Assembly: GCF_014196525.1 (NCBI RefSeq)
Contig: NZ_JACIDX010000001.1
Span: 310,001-374,000, forward strand
Source: Novosphingobium sediminicola
GTDB lineage: Bacteria; Pseudomonadota; Alphaproteobacteria; Sphingomonadales; Sphingomonadaceae
Direction: 5' to 3'
Length of the DNA stretch: 64,000 nt
Below are positions 50,178 to 63,139 of the stretch, piece by piece. The notes below the pieces were generated by a model. The model worked only from the letters and a program-made list of their open reading frames with translations, was not told the DNA's origin and did no database searches. Position numbers and translations under genes: made by a program. Within the stretch, counting starts at the first letter, position 1; each line of letters opens with the position of its first letter.

Positions 50178-53100
50178 ATGGCTGATATCTCCCGCATTCT
50201 TGGCGCCAAATCGCCCCTGACGCTGGCGGGCCTGTCGCGCGGCAGCCAGCCTTTGGTGCTGGCCGATCTGGCACGGGCCGCCTCGCACAAGGGGGGGCGC
50301 GCGGTGTTTGTGGCCGCCGACGAGGCCGCGATGCGCGGTATTGCCGATGTCGCCCATGTCTTTGCGCCCGAACTGGAGGTGATCGAATTTCCCGCGTGGG
50401 ACTGTCTGCCCTATGACCGCTCCAGCCCGGCGCTGTCGGTCTCCTCGCGCCGTTTGGCCGCGTTGCATCGGCTGCAGCATCCGGCAAAGTCCCCGCAATT
50501 GCTGGTCACCACGATTGCCGCCGTGCTGCAAAGGGTGCTTACGCCCTTCCGCATCCGCGAATCGGTGCGCCTGCTCAAATCCGGGGCCGAGGTGGGGCGC
50601 GAGACGCTGACCTCGCTGCTGTCGCGCGCGGGCTATGCGCGGACCGATACCGTGGCGGATGCGGGCGAATATGCGGTGCGCGGCTCGATCTTCGACATTT
50701 TCCCCTCGGGGCTGGATCACGGGTTGCGCCTCGATTTCTTTGGCGACGAGATCGAGACCCTGCGCCTGTTCGATCCCAACACCCAGCGCACCGTGGGCAC
50801 GGTGGACCAGCACCTGCTGCTGCCCGCCAGCGAGGCGATGCTGGAGGACGCGACCGTCAAGCGCTTCCGCACCCGCTATCGCGAGATGTTTGGGGCGACG
50901 GCCACCTCCGATCCGCTTTATCAGACGATCACCGACGGACGGCGTCTGGCTGGGATGGAGCATTGGCTGCCCTTGCTGGAGGAGCGGCTGGTCACGATTT
51001 TCGACCATCTGGCGGCGGACGATCTGCTGGTGGTCGATGCCTCGGCGGCCCATTCCGCCGAAGAGCGCCTGACCGACATTGCCGACTATTACGCCGCCCG
51101 CAAGGACACCGCAGGCAAGGCGCCGGGTTCCTATCGCCCGCTCGAACCTGCCTCGCTCTATCTGACGCAGGATGAACTGACGCAGCGGCTGGCCGCATGG
51201 CCCGTCCACCGGGCGGAACCCTTCCCACAGCCTGATGGCGCGGCCACGGTCGATTTCGCCTTTGGCAATGCCCGCGATTTCGCTCCGGAACGCGCACGCG
51301 GTGACAATGCCTATGAGGCCGCCGCCAAGCACCTGCTGACCGCCGCGCGATCCGGCCGCCGCGCGATCCTTGCCGCCTATTCCACCGGCAGCCGCGCGCG
51401 CATCACCTCGATCCTTGCCGAGGCGCAGTCTCCCGGGCCGACGATGGCCGACAATTGGCAGGAGGCGCTGGGCATTGCCGGGACCGGGCGCGTGGCGGCC
51501 ATTGTCCTGCCGCTCGACACCGGTTTTGCCAATGCCGATATCGAACTGGTCACCGAGCAGGACCTGCTGGGCGACCGCCTTGTCCGCCGCAAAAAGCGCA
51601 AGAAGTCAGCGGACGCTTTCCTTGCCGAACTGGCAGCGTTAACGCCGGGCGATCTGGTCGTGCATATGGAGCATGGCATAGGGCGCTATGAGGGCCTCCA
51701 GTCGATCCCGGTCGGCGGGTCGGCGCATGATTGCGTGATGCTCACCTATGCCGGGGGCGACAAGCTCTATGTGCCGGTGGAAAATCTCGATGTGCTCTCG
51801 CGCTTTGGCAGCGAAAGTGAAGGCGTTGCGCTAGACAAGCTGGGCGGCGAAGGCTGGCAGAAGCGGCGCGCAAAACTGCGCGAGCGTATCCGCGAGATCG
51901 CGCATGAATTGCTGAAAACCGCCGCCCTGCGCGCTCTGAAAACCGCGCCCGCGCTGCTGTCCGATCCGGCCAGCTATGATCCTTTCTGTGACCGCTTTCC
52001 GTGGCAGGAGACGGAAGATCAGGAAGCGGCGATTTCCGATGTCATCGAGGATCTGGCCAGCGGCCGCCCGATGGACCGGCTTGTCTGCGGCGATGTGGGC
52101 TTTGGCAAGACCGAGGTGGCGTTGCGCGCCGCCTTTGTCGCCGCCATGGCGGGGCAACAGGTGGCCGTGGTCGCGCCCACCACCTTGCTCGCGCGCCAGC
52201 ATCACAAGGGCTTTACCGAGCGTTTCGCCGGTTTCCCGCTGGAGGTGGGCCGCCTCTCGCGCCTCGTGCCCGACAAGGAGGCGAGCCTGACCCGCGCGGG
52301 CCTTGAGGATGGCACGGTCGATATTGTGGTAGGCACCCATGCCTTGCTGGCCAAGAATGTGAAGTTCAAGCGGCTGGGCCTTGTTATCGTTGACGAAGAG
52401 CAGCGCTTTGGCGTCAACCACAAGGAACGCCTGAAGCAATTGCGCGCCGACGTTCATATGCTGACGCTGACCGCGACGCCCATCCCGCGCACGTTGCAGA
52501 TGGCCATGTCGGGCCTGCGCGAGCTTTCCACCATCCAGACGCCGCCTGTCGATCGCCTCGCCGTGCGCACCTATGTGATGGAATGGGACGAGGTGGTGAT
52601 GCGCGAGGCTTTGCGGCGCGAACACCATCGCGGCGGGCAGAGCTTTATCGTCGTGCCGCGCATTTCCGATATGGCCGAGATCGAGGACTGGCTCCACGCC
52701 GCCGTGCCCGAGGTCAAATATATCGCCGCCCATGGTCAGATGAGCCCCAGCGAGGTCGAGGAACGCATGAGCGCGTTTTACGAGCGTCGCTATGATGTGC
52801 TGGTCTCGACCACGATTGTCGAAAGCGGCATCGACATCCCTTCGGCCAACACGATCATCATCCACCGGGCGGATCGCTTTGGTCTGGCCCAGCTCTATCA
52901 GTTGCGCGGGCGCGTGGGGCGCTCGAAACTGCGGGCCTATGCTTACCTCACCACGCCTGCGGGCCGGGCGCTGAACGAGACGGCGGAGAAAAGGCTGAAG
53001 GTGCTGGGCGATCTGGACAGCCTTGGCGCGGGTTTCCAACTGGCCAGCCACGATCTCGACATTCGCGGCGCGGGCAATCTGCTGGGCGACGAGCAATCGG

Positions 53101-53672
53101 GCCATATCCGCGAGGTGGGCTTCGAGCTTTACCAGTCGATGCTGGAGGATGCGATTCTGGCCGCCAAGGCGGGCGAATATGGGCTGGAGCGCGAAAGCAC
53201 CAAGGGCCTCTCGCCCCAGATCACGCTGGACGCGCCGATCATGATCCCGGAGGATTACGTCCCCGATCTGGCGGTCCGCATGGCGCTCTATCGCCGCCTC
53301 AACGATGCCGAGGATACGCGCGAGGTCGAGGCGCTCTCGGCCGAAATGATCGACCGCTTCGGGCCGCTCCCCAGCGCCACCGAAAACCTCATCCAGCTTA
53401 TCCAGATCAAGCGCCAGGCCATCGAGGCCCATATCGCCAAGATCGACGTGGGGCCGCGCGGTACGCTGGTCGCCTTCCACAATGATAACTTCCCCGATCC
53501 GGCCGGGCTGTTCGCCTATGTCGAACGTGTCGGCGGGGTAATCAAGCTGCGGCCAGATTCCAAGCTGGTGGTCCAGCGCGCATGGGGCGATCCCAAGGCT
53601 CGATTGAACGGGTTGTTCCAGTTGACCAAGGGGTTGAGCGCGGTGGCGCGCAAGGGGAAGAAGAAGGCGTAA
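50178..53672 (+). CDS. mfd: Transcription-repair coupling factor Mfd
   Basis: 1164-aa Mfd, which removes stalled RNA polymerase and recruits UvrA. UvrB-like N-terminal module (residues 1-330), RNA-polymerase-interacting domain beginning [20 protein letters not shown] (~490), helicase motifs [15 protein letters not shown] (Walker A), [12 protein letters not shown] and [17 protein letters not shown], and the C-terminal D7 domain. MADISRIL at 50178 is a normal start. Length agrees with the family. Confidence 0.95.
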   Translation: MADISRILGAKSPLTLAGLSRGSQPLVLADLARAASHKGGRAVFVAADEAAMRGIADVAHVFAPELEVIEFPAWDCLPYDRSSPALSVSSRRLAALHRLQHPAKSPQLLVTTIAAVLQRVLTPFRIRESVRLLKSGAEVGRETLTSLLSRAGYARTDTVADAGEYAVRGSIFDIFPSGLDHGLRLDFFGDEIETLRLFDPNTQRTVGTVDQHLLLPASEAMLEDATVKRFRTRYREMFGATATSDPLYQTITDGRRLAGMEHWLPLLEERLVTIFDHLAADDLLVVDASAAHSAEERLTDIADYYAARKDTAGKAPGSYRPLEPASLYLTQDELTQRLAAWPVHRAEPFPQPDGAATVDFAFGNARDFAPERARGDNAYEAAAKHLLTAARSGRRAILAAYSTGSRARITSILAEAQSPGPTMADNWQEALGIAGTGRVAAIVLPLDTGFANADIELVTEQDLLGDRLVRRKKRKKSADAFLAELAALTPGDLVVHMEHGIGRYEGLQSIPVGGSAHDCVMLTYAGGDKLYVPVENLDVLSRFGSESEGVALDKLGGEGWQKRRAKLRERIREIAHELLKTAALRALKTAPALLSDPASYDPFCDRFPWQETEDQEAAISDVIEDLASGRPMDRLVCGDVGFGKTEVALRAAFVAAMAGQQVAVVAPTTLLARQHHKGFTERFAGFPLEVGRLSRLVPDKEASLTRAGLEDGTVDIVVGTHALLAKNVKFKRLGLVIVDEEQRFGVNHKERLKQLRADVHMLTLTATPIPRTLQMAMSGLRELSTIQTPPVDRLAVRTYVMEWDEVVMREALRREHHRGGQSFIVVPRISDMAEIEDWLHAAVPEVKYIAAHGQMSPSEVEERMSAFYERRYDVLVSTTIVESGIDIPSANTIIIHRADRFGLAQLYQLRGRVGRSKLRAYAYLTTPAGRALNETAEKRLKVLGDLDSLGAGFQLASHDLDIRGAGNLLGDEQSGHIREVGFELYQSMLEDAILAAKAGEYGLERESTKGLSPQITLDAPIMIPEDYVPDLAVRMALYRRLNDAEDTREVEALSAEMIDRFGPLPSATENLIQLIQIKRQAIEAHIAKIDVGPRGTLVAFHNDNFPDPAGLFAYVERVGGVIKLRPDSKLVVQRAWGDPKARLNGLFQLTKGLSAVARKGKKKA

Positions 53673-53677
53673 GGGAT

Positions 53678-53870
53678 GCCTCCGGCGGGTTAAGGGCCTA
53701 GGGCCCTTAACAATCCCGTATTGGGGTGGCGCTCCCTTGGCGAGGAAGCATCCATCCGCGAAGCGGTTTAACAGCCTGCGGCGCGGCAACCTTGCGCCGC
53801 GCCGAACCCATAACGCAACATCGACAGTAATGGGATTGTTAAGGGCCCCCGCCCTTAACCCGCCGGAGGC
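53678..53870. repeat. Structured intergenic repeat, copy 2 (193 bp)
   Basis: Same terminal boxes as copy 1 (GCCTCCGGCGGG and CCCGCCGGAGGC). The inner arm is TTAAGGG/CCCTTAA in all four positions where copy 1 has CAAAGGG/CCCTTTG, so both hairpins stay paired. Shared core ATCCGCGAAGCGGTTTAA and GAACCCATAACGCAAC. It lies between mfd and the convergent Cache-domain gene. Confidence 0.85.
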
Positions 53871-53884
53871 ATCACCTTCAAACC

Positions 53885-54343
53885 TTACCCCTTATAATAC
53901 CCCACCCCCACGATATGATCCCCCACCCGGCGCACCAGCGAGACCTTGTGCTCGACGCGATTGTCGGCGCGGTTGAGCCAGACGTAATCGACGCGGCCCT
54001 GCGGCTGATCCTTGACCGAGGCGATGATGGCCTGAACCAGCAGCTTGCCCTCGGCATCGGTCATGTCGATGGCGCTGGTGCCGATCAGGGCAGGGTTGGC
54101 GCCGGTGGCTTCATAGACGCCCTTGGTGTTGAAGACGAAGACGTAGAGGTCTTTTTGGGCAAAGCCTGCCTTGGGATCGCTGAATTCGGCAAAGGCCTTG
54201 GCGGGGCCTTCCTTGGTCAATTCGACCACGGCGCGGTCGAGCAGGCCCTGCGCCTCGCTCGAACTGGCATGGGGCGCGGCGATGGCGGGAACGGCCAGCG
54301 CAAACAGCGCGGGAGCGAGCAGCAAACGAGAGAGCTTATTCAT
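53885..54343 (-). CDS. Exported single-Cache-domain protein
   Basis: 152-aa periplasmic protein: signal peptide MNKLSRLLLAPALFALAVPA cleaved near AIAA, then a single Cache domain (AFAEFSDPKAGFAQKDLYVF, VFNTKGVYEATGANPALIG, YVWLNRADNRVEHKVSLVRR). Cache domains bind small ligands such as organic acids; without a fused signalling domain it may pair with a membrane receptor. Start at 54343; ATGs at 54358/54361 would lengthen the n-region. Confidence 0.78.
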   Translation of the reverse strand: MNKLSRLLLAPALFALAVPAIAAPHASSSEAQGLLDRAVVELTKEGPAKAFAEFSDPKAGFAQKDLYVFVFNTKGVYEATGANPALIGTSAIDMTDAEGKLLVQAIIASVKDQPQGRVDYVWLNRADNRVEHKVSLVRRVGDHIVGVGYYKG

Positions 54344-54502
54344 CACCCTGATCTCCATCATCGAATGGTCGGCAAGCTGTGCCGCCGTGATGACAGGATA
54401 TGTCGCACCAAGGCGCGCGCCGGTCATGGAAGCAAATCAAGCCGATGGGGCAGTTTGTCTTTGGCCGAAGGGATAAGGCCGCGCGCGCTCAGGGTATGAG
54501 GA

Positions 54503-55867
54503 TCAGCCGCGCACCAGCGCCAGAAAGGCCGCCTCGGGCATCGGCTGGGCGCGGACAAAGCCTTGATAACACGAGCAACCCTCACGTGCCACGGTCAGGC
54601 GCTGGGCCTCGGTCTCGATGCCCTCGGCCACCACGTCAAGGTCGAGCGCCTTGGCCATGGCGACAATCGCGCGCAGCACCGCCAGATCGCGCGGATCATC
54701 GGTAATGCCATCGACCATCGAGCGGTCGAGTTTCAAATAATGCAGCGGCAGGGTTTTGAGATAATGGAAATTGCAGAAGCCCGCCCCAAAATCATCCAGC
54801 GCGATCCTGATCCCCAGCCGCGCCAGATCGGACAGCGACCTTTCGGCCAGCGACATATCGGCCACCAGCACCTGCTCGGTCACCTCCAGCGTCAGCCGGT
54901 CGGTGGGAAAGCCGCTCTTGCCCAGCGCCTTGCCCAGATCAAAGGTGAAGCTGACCGCCGCCAGATCGGCCGCTGTGACATTGAGCGAGAGCCGCAGATG
55001 CCCCGGCCATGCCGATGCGGCATTGAGCGCGGTTTCGGCAATATGGCGTGAGAGCGGCGCCAGATGGTCGGCCCGGTCGGCAATGGCGAACAAAGCCGCC
55101 GCGCCGATCCTCCCCAGTTTCGGATGGTTCCACCGCGCCAGCGCCTCGGCGCCCGAGAGATGCTCGTTACCCTCCTCGTCCAGCGCGAATTGCGGTTGGT
55201 AGTGGACCTCGATCTCTCCCTTGTCGATGGCATGCAGCAGGTCCGCCTCAAGCTGGGCCGCTGTGCGCCCTGCCCGGTTCGTCTCGCCATCAACCCAGAC
55301 CACCCGGCGCGCCACATCGCGCTGCGCCACGGCCAGCGTCTGGGCCAGCCGGTCCATCGCGCTTTCCGCGCTTTCGCCCACCAGCACGCGCAGCAGGGCG
55401 ATACGGGGAGAAAGGCGCAAGGTGCCTGCCCGGCGCTGGATCGGCTGGGCGATGCGGTCGGCCAGTTGATCGGCAAAGGCGTGCCAGCGCTCACGGCTGC
55501 ATGCCTCGTCCACGATCAGCAGAAACGTGCCCCCAGGCCCGCGCGCGGCAAACCATGGGCCGTTCAGGCTCTCCGTCGCCAGCCGGGCGATGCGCGTCGC
55601 CACCTCGATCAGCGCGGCGTCCCCCGTCGCCTCGCCATAGGCCAGATTGATCGTTTCGAACCGGCGGATGCCCATCAGCATCGCATGGACGCGCGGAATG
55701 CCCCCGCCTGTTTCGGCCCCCGATTTGCCCTGTTCGACCCATTCGGCCAAGCGTTCGCGCGAGGCATCCAGCGTCAACAGGCCGGTCAGCGGATCGCGCC
55801 CTGCTTCGTCATGATCCTGCATCACCGCAGGTATAATCCCGGCGGGCAAATTGTGGCGAAAGGGCAT
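54503..55867 (-). CDS. Degenerate GGDEF plus EAL phosphodiesterase
   Basis: 454-aa cytosolic protein. A GGDEF domain (residues ~20-175) begins DPLTGLLTLDASRERL but the signature site reads RGPGGTFLL, so it should not make c-di-GMP. The EAL domain has SGAEALARWNHP, LEVTEQVLV, IALDDFGAGFCNFHYLKTLP, KLDRSMVDGI and VAEGIETEAQ, so the catalytic Glu, Asp-Asp and Lys residues are present and c-di-GMP hydrolysis is likely. Start at 55867; a GTG at 55879 is possible. Confidence 0.85.
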   Translation of the reverse strand: MPFRHNLPAGIIPAVMQDHDEAGRDPLTGLLTLDASRERLAEWVEQGKSGAETGGGIPRVHAMLMGIRRFETINLAYGEATGDAALIEVATRIARLATESLNGPWFAARGPGGTFLLIVDEACSRERWHAFADQLADRIAQPIQRRAGTLRLSPRIALLRVLVGESAESAMDRLAQTLAVAQRDVARRVVWVDGETNRAGRTAAQLEADLLHAIDKGEIEVHYQPQFALDEEGNEHLSGAEALARWNHPKLGRIGAAALFAIADRADHLAPLSRHIAETALNAASAWPGHLRLSLNVTAADLAAVSFTFDLGKALGKSGFPTDRLTLEVTEQVLVADMSLAERSLSDLARLGIRIALDDFGAGFCNFHYLKTLPLHYLKLDRSMVDGITDDPRDLAVLRAIVAMAKALDLDVVAEGIETEAQRLTVAREGCSCYQGFVRAQPMPEAAFLALVRG

Positions 55868-56053
55868 CGGTGCTTTCACGCTGTTTGTTCGAACAAGGCT
55901 TTAACATAGGCGACAAGCTCTTGCCAAAACCTTCTCTTGATTGATGCTTATCACAAAGGCCGCGCTGGCAATTGGCAAGAAGCCCGCCTATGAGGCCCTC
56001 AAGGGCCAGCCATCAGCCCGGCAGTCTCAATGTGCGGAGCGGAACTTTCGGCA

Positions 56054-56833
56054 ATGACAGAAGAATTGCGCCTGGCGCTGGTGGTATCGGACACGCCCAA
56101 GGCGATGGCGGCGGCCGAAGTGCTGGCCAACGATCACCCATGGGTGCCGCTCGAAGAAGCCGATGTGGTGGTGGTGCTGGGCGGCGACGGGTTCATGCTG
56201 ACCGTGCTGCACCGAATGCTGGACGCGGGGCGCGTGATCCCGGCCTATGGCCTCAATCACGGCACGGTGGGCTTTATGATGAACAAGCCCAAATCGACCA
56301 AGCATATCGCCACGCGCGTGGCCAAAGCCAGCAAGCTGGCGGTGGCGCCACTGGAGATGACCTGCACCACATGGGCGGGCGAGACGCAGCATTTCTATGC
56401 GATCAACGAGGTCTCGCTGCTGCGCGAAACGCGCCAGACGGCCAAGATCGAGATTTCAGTCAATGGCAAGGTGCGGCTGGCCGAACTGGCCTGCGACGGC
56501 ATTCTGGTGGCAACGCCTGCCGGATCGACGGCCTATAACCTGTCTGCCAATGGCCCGATCCTGCCGATGGGCAGCGGCATTCTGGCGCTGACCCCGATCA
56601 GCCCGTTTCGCCCGCGCCGGTGGAAGGGGGCGATCATCAAGGACAATGCCACGGTCGAATTCCGCGTGCTGGAGCCCGACAAGCGCCCTGTGGCAGCCGT
56701 GGCCGACCAGAAGGAAGTGCGCGATATCGCCCATGTCCGCGTGGCCGCGCATCGTGAACATACGCTCACGCTGTTGTTCGACCGCCATTCGAGTCTGGAC
56801 GAGCGAATCTTTGCCGAGCAGTTTCAGGTCTGA
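56054..56833 (+). CDS. nadK: NAD kinase
   Basis: 259-aa NAD kinase producing NADP. GGDG at residues 43-46 in VVVVLGGDGFMLTVLH, NHGTVGFMMN, the NE/S motif AINEVSLLR and DGILVATPAGSTAYNLSANG. Divergent from the EAL gene. ATG at 56054 chosen over 56030, which adds eight unsupported residues. Confidence 0.93.
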   Translation: MTEELRLALVVSDTPKAMAAAEVLANDHPWVPLEEADVVVVLGGDGFMLTVLHRMLDAGRVIPAYGLNHGTVGFMMNKPKSTKHIATRVAKASKLAVAPLEMTCTTWAGETQHFYAINEVSLLRETRQTAKIEISVNGKVRLAELACDGILVATPAGSTAYNLSANGPILPMGSGILALTPISPFRPRRWKGAIIKDNATVEFRVLEPDKRPVAAVADQKEVRDIAHVRVAAHREHTLTLLFDRHSSLDERIFAEQFQV

Positions 56834-56958
56834 TCGCGCGAATAAATCCACCGACTTTTCCACATGATAGGCAAAAAAATTCCATTCTGCGTCAATGCGG
56901 GCTTGTCAAAGTCGGACAAGATGTTATTGGCGCGCACCTGCCCGGTTCGCCGGACTGT

Positions 56959-57033
56959 TCCCTGATAGCTCAGCGGTAGAGCTCTCGACTGTTAATCGAG
57001 CGGCCGTAGGTTCGAATCCTACTCAGGGAGCCA
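56959..57033 (+). tRNA. tRNA-Asn (GTT), copy 1
   Basis: Acceptor TCCCTGA/TCAGGGA, anticodon stem CTCGA/TCGAG with loop CTGTTAA (anticodon GTT), T-loop TTCGAAT, encoded CCA. Identical to the next copy 139 bp downstream. Confidence 0.95.
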
Positions 57034-57097
57034 TTTCATCACTTTGGGCCAAGGCTCTTTGTGATGGACACATAACCGCCCGGCATCGCCGGCCTGT

Positions 57098-57172
57098 TCC
57101 CTGATAGCTCAGCGGTAGAGCTCTCGACTGTTAATCGAGCGGCCGTAGGTTCGAATCCTACTCAGGGAGCCA
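57098..57172 (+). tRNA. tRNA-Asn (GTT), copy 2
   Basis: Base-for-base repeat of copy 1 with the same anticodon GTT and CCA end. The flank just upstream (GCCGGCCTGTT against GCCGGACTGTT) is also similar, so the pair arose by tandem duplication. Confidence 0.95.
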
Positions 57173-57322
57173 CCCTTTCCAAAATTCAGCGTAAAGCCAT
57201 GGCGCGGACCATTCTGCGCCTGCCGCGCAAAAACAGCCTTAATTTGCATTCACCCCATTTTGCAGCGCCTGTTTAACAAGGTGTGAAGCATAGGATGGCT
57301 CCAGACCCAGTCAGGACATCCG

Positions 57323-57823
57323 ATGCCTACGCAATCCCTCGAATCGCATCATCCACGCAACCTGCTGCAATGGCGCCCGGCCCATCTGCTGCTGGTGCTT
57401 TTCTTGCTGGCCGGGGGCACGGCGGCATGGCGGATCATGGCGGCGCGCCAGCATTTCGTCGAGGGCAGCGTGCACGTGGAGACCGAGGGCACAAGGGGCG
57501 CAATCACCGGGGGCGAACTGGTGCTGGATTTGCCCGTAACGGTCTATAACGGCACAGAATCGGCCATCGTCACGGTTAACACCTGGACCGAGGCCTTTGC
57601 CTGCCCCGAGGAGGATTCTCCCCAGAGCGAATGCACCCGTTTGCATTCGAGCGAACAATCCATCGACATGCATGTGCAGCCCGGTTCATCAGGCAGCGAA
57701 AGTCGGCAAATCCGCACCGGATTGCCCCGAACCATGGCGGGCGATTATGTGCGCGTCAAACGCCGCCTGACGGGCGTCACGAGCGATGTGGAACAGGCCG
57801 AACAGCGCCAGACCGGGCCGTAA
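57323..57823 (+). CDS. Membrane-anchored protein, unknown
   Basis: 166-aa protein with one N-terminal membrane helix (AHLLLVLFLLAGGTAAWRIM, residues 20-39) and a beta-rich exported part with two Cys (ACPEEDSPQSEC). No family recognised. It follows the tRNA-Asn pair. Confidence 0.6.
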   Translation: MPTQSLESHHPRNLLQWRPAHLLLVLFLLAGGTAAWRIMAARQHFVEGSVHVETEGTRGAITGGELVLDLPVTVYNGTESAIVTVNTWTEAFACPEEDSPQSECTRLHSSEQSIDMHVQPGSSGSESRQIRTGLPRTMAGDYVRVKRRLTGVTSDVEQAEQRQTGP

Positions 57824-57936
57824 GTATCAACGACACAGGGGTTTGTCCCGGGCGGACTGCTTAATTCAAAATAACCACAATATCAGCGATTGGGCATAGA
57901 CTGGTGGCTCGTTCCCTCTTGGCCCAGGGCTCCGCC

Positions 57937-58341
57937 ATGTCCGCTTTTGCGCTCACACAATGCTGGTTTACCCGCCGACATTCACCCGATCACAAGCCCA
58001 GAGAGCGCGTTGACGGGGCCTTTTACGCCCATTGCAACCATTGCCACCGCCCGATCTTCAGCGTCGATGGAGCGACATGGCATATCAATGGCGGGTTCAA
58101 TATCGACACGCTGGGCGATGCGGCCAGTTTCTTTCTCTCGGTCGATGATCCCGCCGAAGGCATAACCATCGCGCGCATCCCCATCAACCCTGCGGCCAGC
58201 GAGGAAGATGTCGATGCGCTGATCGAGCAGGCCTGCAAGGATTACGCGATTGGCGAGGAAGGGACGACGCTGATTCTGCGCGATCACCGCCACCATAAGG
58301 GCGCAAGGCGGCATCGGAAGGACCTGCGCGGCATTGCTTGA
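57937..58341 (+). CDS. Small CxxC protein, unknown
   Basis: 134-aa protein: MSAFALTQCWFTRRHSPDHK, then a CNHCHRPIF zinc-ribbon-like pair near residue 33 and a His/Arg-rich C-terminus (RDHRHHKGARRHRK). No family recognised. The ATG at 57937 fits better than an in-frame start at 57904. A hairpin separates it from the convergent PilZ gene. Confidence 0.55.
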   Translation: MSAFALTQCWFTRRHSPDHKPRERVDGAFYAHCNHCHRPIFSVDGATWHINGGFNIDTLGDAASFFLSVDDPAEGITIARIPINPAASEEDVDALIEQACKDYAIGEEGTTLILRDHRHHKGARRHRKDLRGIA

Positions 58342-58368
58342 AGGCAAACGTTGTTTGAAGGCAAAAGC

Positions 58369-58390
58369 CCGCCTGCGCTTTAGCAGGCGG
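58369..58390. terminator. Hairpin between convergent genes
   Basis: CCGCCTGC, loop GCTTTA, GCAGGCGG; it overlaps the stop codon of the PilZ gene. No T-run, so termination strength is uncertain. Confidence 0.45.
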
Positions 58391-59126
58391 CGCGGAACCG
58401 GCCCGGAGGGGTTGACCCTTGCGCCTCATGCATCTTGGCAATGTTCTGCGCCAGTTCTTCCATCAGAAAGCCCCGGTCGAACACCAGCCCATGGCGTGGC
58501 TGCTGGCGCCACACCACCTTGGCGTAGATCGGGGGAAAGCCCACGGTTTCGATCCGCACTGGCTGGCGCAGCATCAGCCTTTCGGGGCATTCGATACAGG
58601 CGCCCTGCTGGGAAATATCGCGCATCATCGCGCGGATCTGCTGACCATTGGCAAAGACGATGGCTTCGGCATCGGTTTTCAGCCGGATCTGCCGCTTGGC
58701 ATAAAGGCCGCATTTGTCATCCAGCAGACGCTGGACATTGATCATGTCGAAGAAACGGAAACCGGCGTGATCGTCACGGTTCCACATCAATTCCATGGCA
58801 AAGCGCTCGCCGCTCGATGTTTCCAGCGCCAGCGACGTATAGGAAGGCAACGGGTGAAAAAGACGCACCTTGCACCCGGTGGCCGAAGCATCACGCAGCA
58901 CGCAAAGATATTCGCGCCCGTCGATGATCAGCTTGGCCGAACGCACCAGCAGCGTGAAGCGCGGCGCACCGCGCAGTTCGGCCCCAGACGCCTGCCCGAC
59001 CTCAGGCGCGGAATGCGCTGTCATTTCGGGACGGAAGACGTCTTGACTCACCGATTGATCCACCTGCGATAGTTTGCCGACAGGGAAAAGAGGCAAAACC
59101 GTTTCCCCAGGTTGCCTCCTATACAT
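58380..59126 (-). CDS. Double PilZ-domain protein
   Basis: About 248 aa with two PilZ-like domains. The first begins RGAPRFTLLVRSAKLIIDGR and has DASATGCKVRLFHPLP; the second begins AKRQIRLKTDAEAIVFANGQ with DISQQGACIECPERL. PilZ domains bind c-di-GMP through RxxxR and DxSxxG motifs; the second domain shows the clearer DxSxxG-like segment. Start uncertain: 59126 chosen, with alternatives at 59204, 59156 and 59024. It may read c-di-GMP changed by the nearby EAL protein. Confidence 0.72.
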   Translation of the reverse strand: MYRRQPGETVLPLFPVGKLSQVDQSVSQDVFRPEMTAHSAPEVGQASGAELRGAPRFTLLVRSAKLIIDGREYLCVLRDASATGCKVRLFHPLPSYTSLALETSSGERFAMELMWNRDDHAGFRFFDMINVQRLLDDKCGLYAKRQIRLKTDAEAIVFANGQQIRAMMRDISQQGACIECPERLMLRQPVRIETVGFPPIYAKVVWRQQPRHGLVFDRGFLMEELAQNIAKMHEAQGSTPPGRFRAAC

Positions 59127-59305
59127 TGCAGGAAATGGTAAAGCGGTTATGAACATCGGCTCCGCAATAGCCAATAAGTGCGAAATGTGGCGGTTTAGCC
59201 CCAACCAATTCCTGCAATTTAGTTAATTCGCGAGGCATACAGTCCTTTGCACTGTGCCCCGAACTTGCGACAAAAGGGCGAGCGACCAGCGCCCGCCCCG
59301 CTGCT

Positions 59306-61993
<2,688 letters not shown>

Positions 61994-62087
61994 GGGAAAA
62001 TTCCTGAAGACAGATAGGGGCACGGGGGCGCCGGCACATGCGGCGCGCGCCCATGAAAAAGGACATGAGGAAAAGCGCAGAGGCGCC

Positions 62088-62360
62088 TTATTCGCGGGCG
62101 CGATCCACCCGCATCCGCACCGCAGGCGCAGAATAGGCCATGCGCAAAGGCGCGCGCGCCGCCTCGATCAGCCGGGGCTGTGCGGGCCGCGTAATCTCGC
62201 GCGCATGGGCCACGACATGGGCCGAAACCCGCGCCGCGCCTGCGCCCTGCATCGTGGCCGCAATGGCCGGACGCGCGGCAAAGGCGCGCGCATCCGTTTC
62301 CGGGGCCATTGCGGCAAGACCGGACACCAAAGCCAGAAAAGATAACAGCAGCCGAAGCAT
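62088..62360 (-). CDS. Small exported Ala/Arg-rich protein
   Basis: 90-aa protein with a signal-like start ([20 protein letters not shown]) followed by an Ala/Arg-rich low-complexity part. It lies upstream of secA on the same strand. No family recognised; it could be a lineage-specific periplasmic protein or a chance frame. Confidence 0.45.
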   Translation of the reverse strand: MLRLLLSFLALVSGLAAMAPETDARAFAARPAIAATMQGAGAARVSAHVVAHAREITRPAQPRLIEAARAPLRMAYSAPAVRMRVDRARE

Positions 62361-62407
62361 GGCGCAGGATATAGGCAGGACTATCGCCGGCGTCTAGGGC
62401 GTATCCT

Positions 62408-63049
62408 TTATGGTTCCACCACCAGCGATTGGCGTACCGTCACATGGCGGCGCACCGGATTGCCCTGCTCATCCTTATAGGGTTCGCGGAAATGCACCGC
62501 CGGACACCCCTCGCCCAACAGCTTGAGCCGCGGCTCCATCGCGCCGGTGGCTTTTTCCACGCGGCATTCGGTCTGGCGCCCGTCGGCTTCGACCACATAG
62601 TGAAAGATGAATTCACCCGGCTGCGGCAAAGGCCCCGGCGCGGGCAGAACCCAGCGCGTCCGGTTGGTATAGCTGCCCCCCACCGGTTTACCCGCACTGT
62701 CGAGAGCCGGGTCAAAAGTGGCGCGCACACGCATCAGATCACAGGTCGCCCGGTCGAGCGCGGCCGACCCGCTGGTGGCCACCACCACGCAATTGGTCAC
62801 GCCCCCTTTGGCATCGATGGTCAGCGTAAAGCCGGTGGTGCCCGATTCGCCGTTTTTGACCGCCATGGGCGGATAATCGCCGGTCTGAATCCATCCCGCC
62901 GGACCGTTCTTGGGCCGGGGCCCGCGCGGCAAAGTCTCGGCAGGCATCGGCACAGGAGGCATCAGCGGCGCAGGCGGCACGGCCGTCACCGGAGAAGCGC
63001 CCACGACTTGTTGCAAGAGAATCAACCCCAAAGCCAGCATAACCATCAC
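62408..63049 (-). CDS. Exported protein with TonB C-terminal-like domains
   Basis: 213-aa protein: signal-like MMVMLALGLILLQQVV, a Pro-rich segment (PPAPLMPPVPMPAETLPRGP), then a TonB-C-like domain (GDYPPMAVKNGESGTTGFTL, TIDAKGGVTNCVVVATSGSA, LDRATCDLMRVRATFDPA) and a second similar but shorter repeat. Family members transmit energy to outer-membrane transporters, but without a true N-terminal anchor this one may be periplasmic. Confidence 0.7.
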   Translation of the reverse strand: MMVMLALGLILLQQVVGASPVTAVPPAPLMPPVPMPAETLPRGPRPKNGPAGWIQTGDYPPMAVKNGESGTTGFTLTIDAKGGVTNCVVVATSGSAALDRATCDLMRVRATFDPALDSAGKPVGGSYTNRTRWVLPAPGPLPQPGEFIFHYVVEADGRQTECRVEKATGAMEPRLKLLGEGCPAVHFREPYKDEQGNPVRRHVTVRQSLVVEP

Positions 63050-63139
63050 TCCCTAAGCCCGACCGAGACTAGATCCTGCGCCCACCACGTACAAGGCCGA
63101 GCTTGTCTGCGCGCCCATTCTGGGCCAAGTCCGCGCCCC

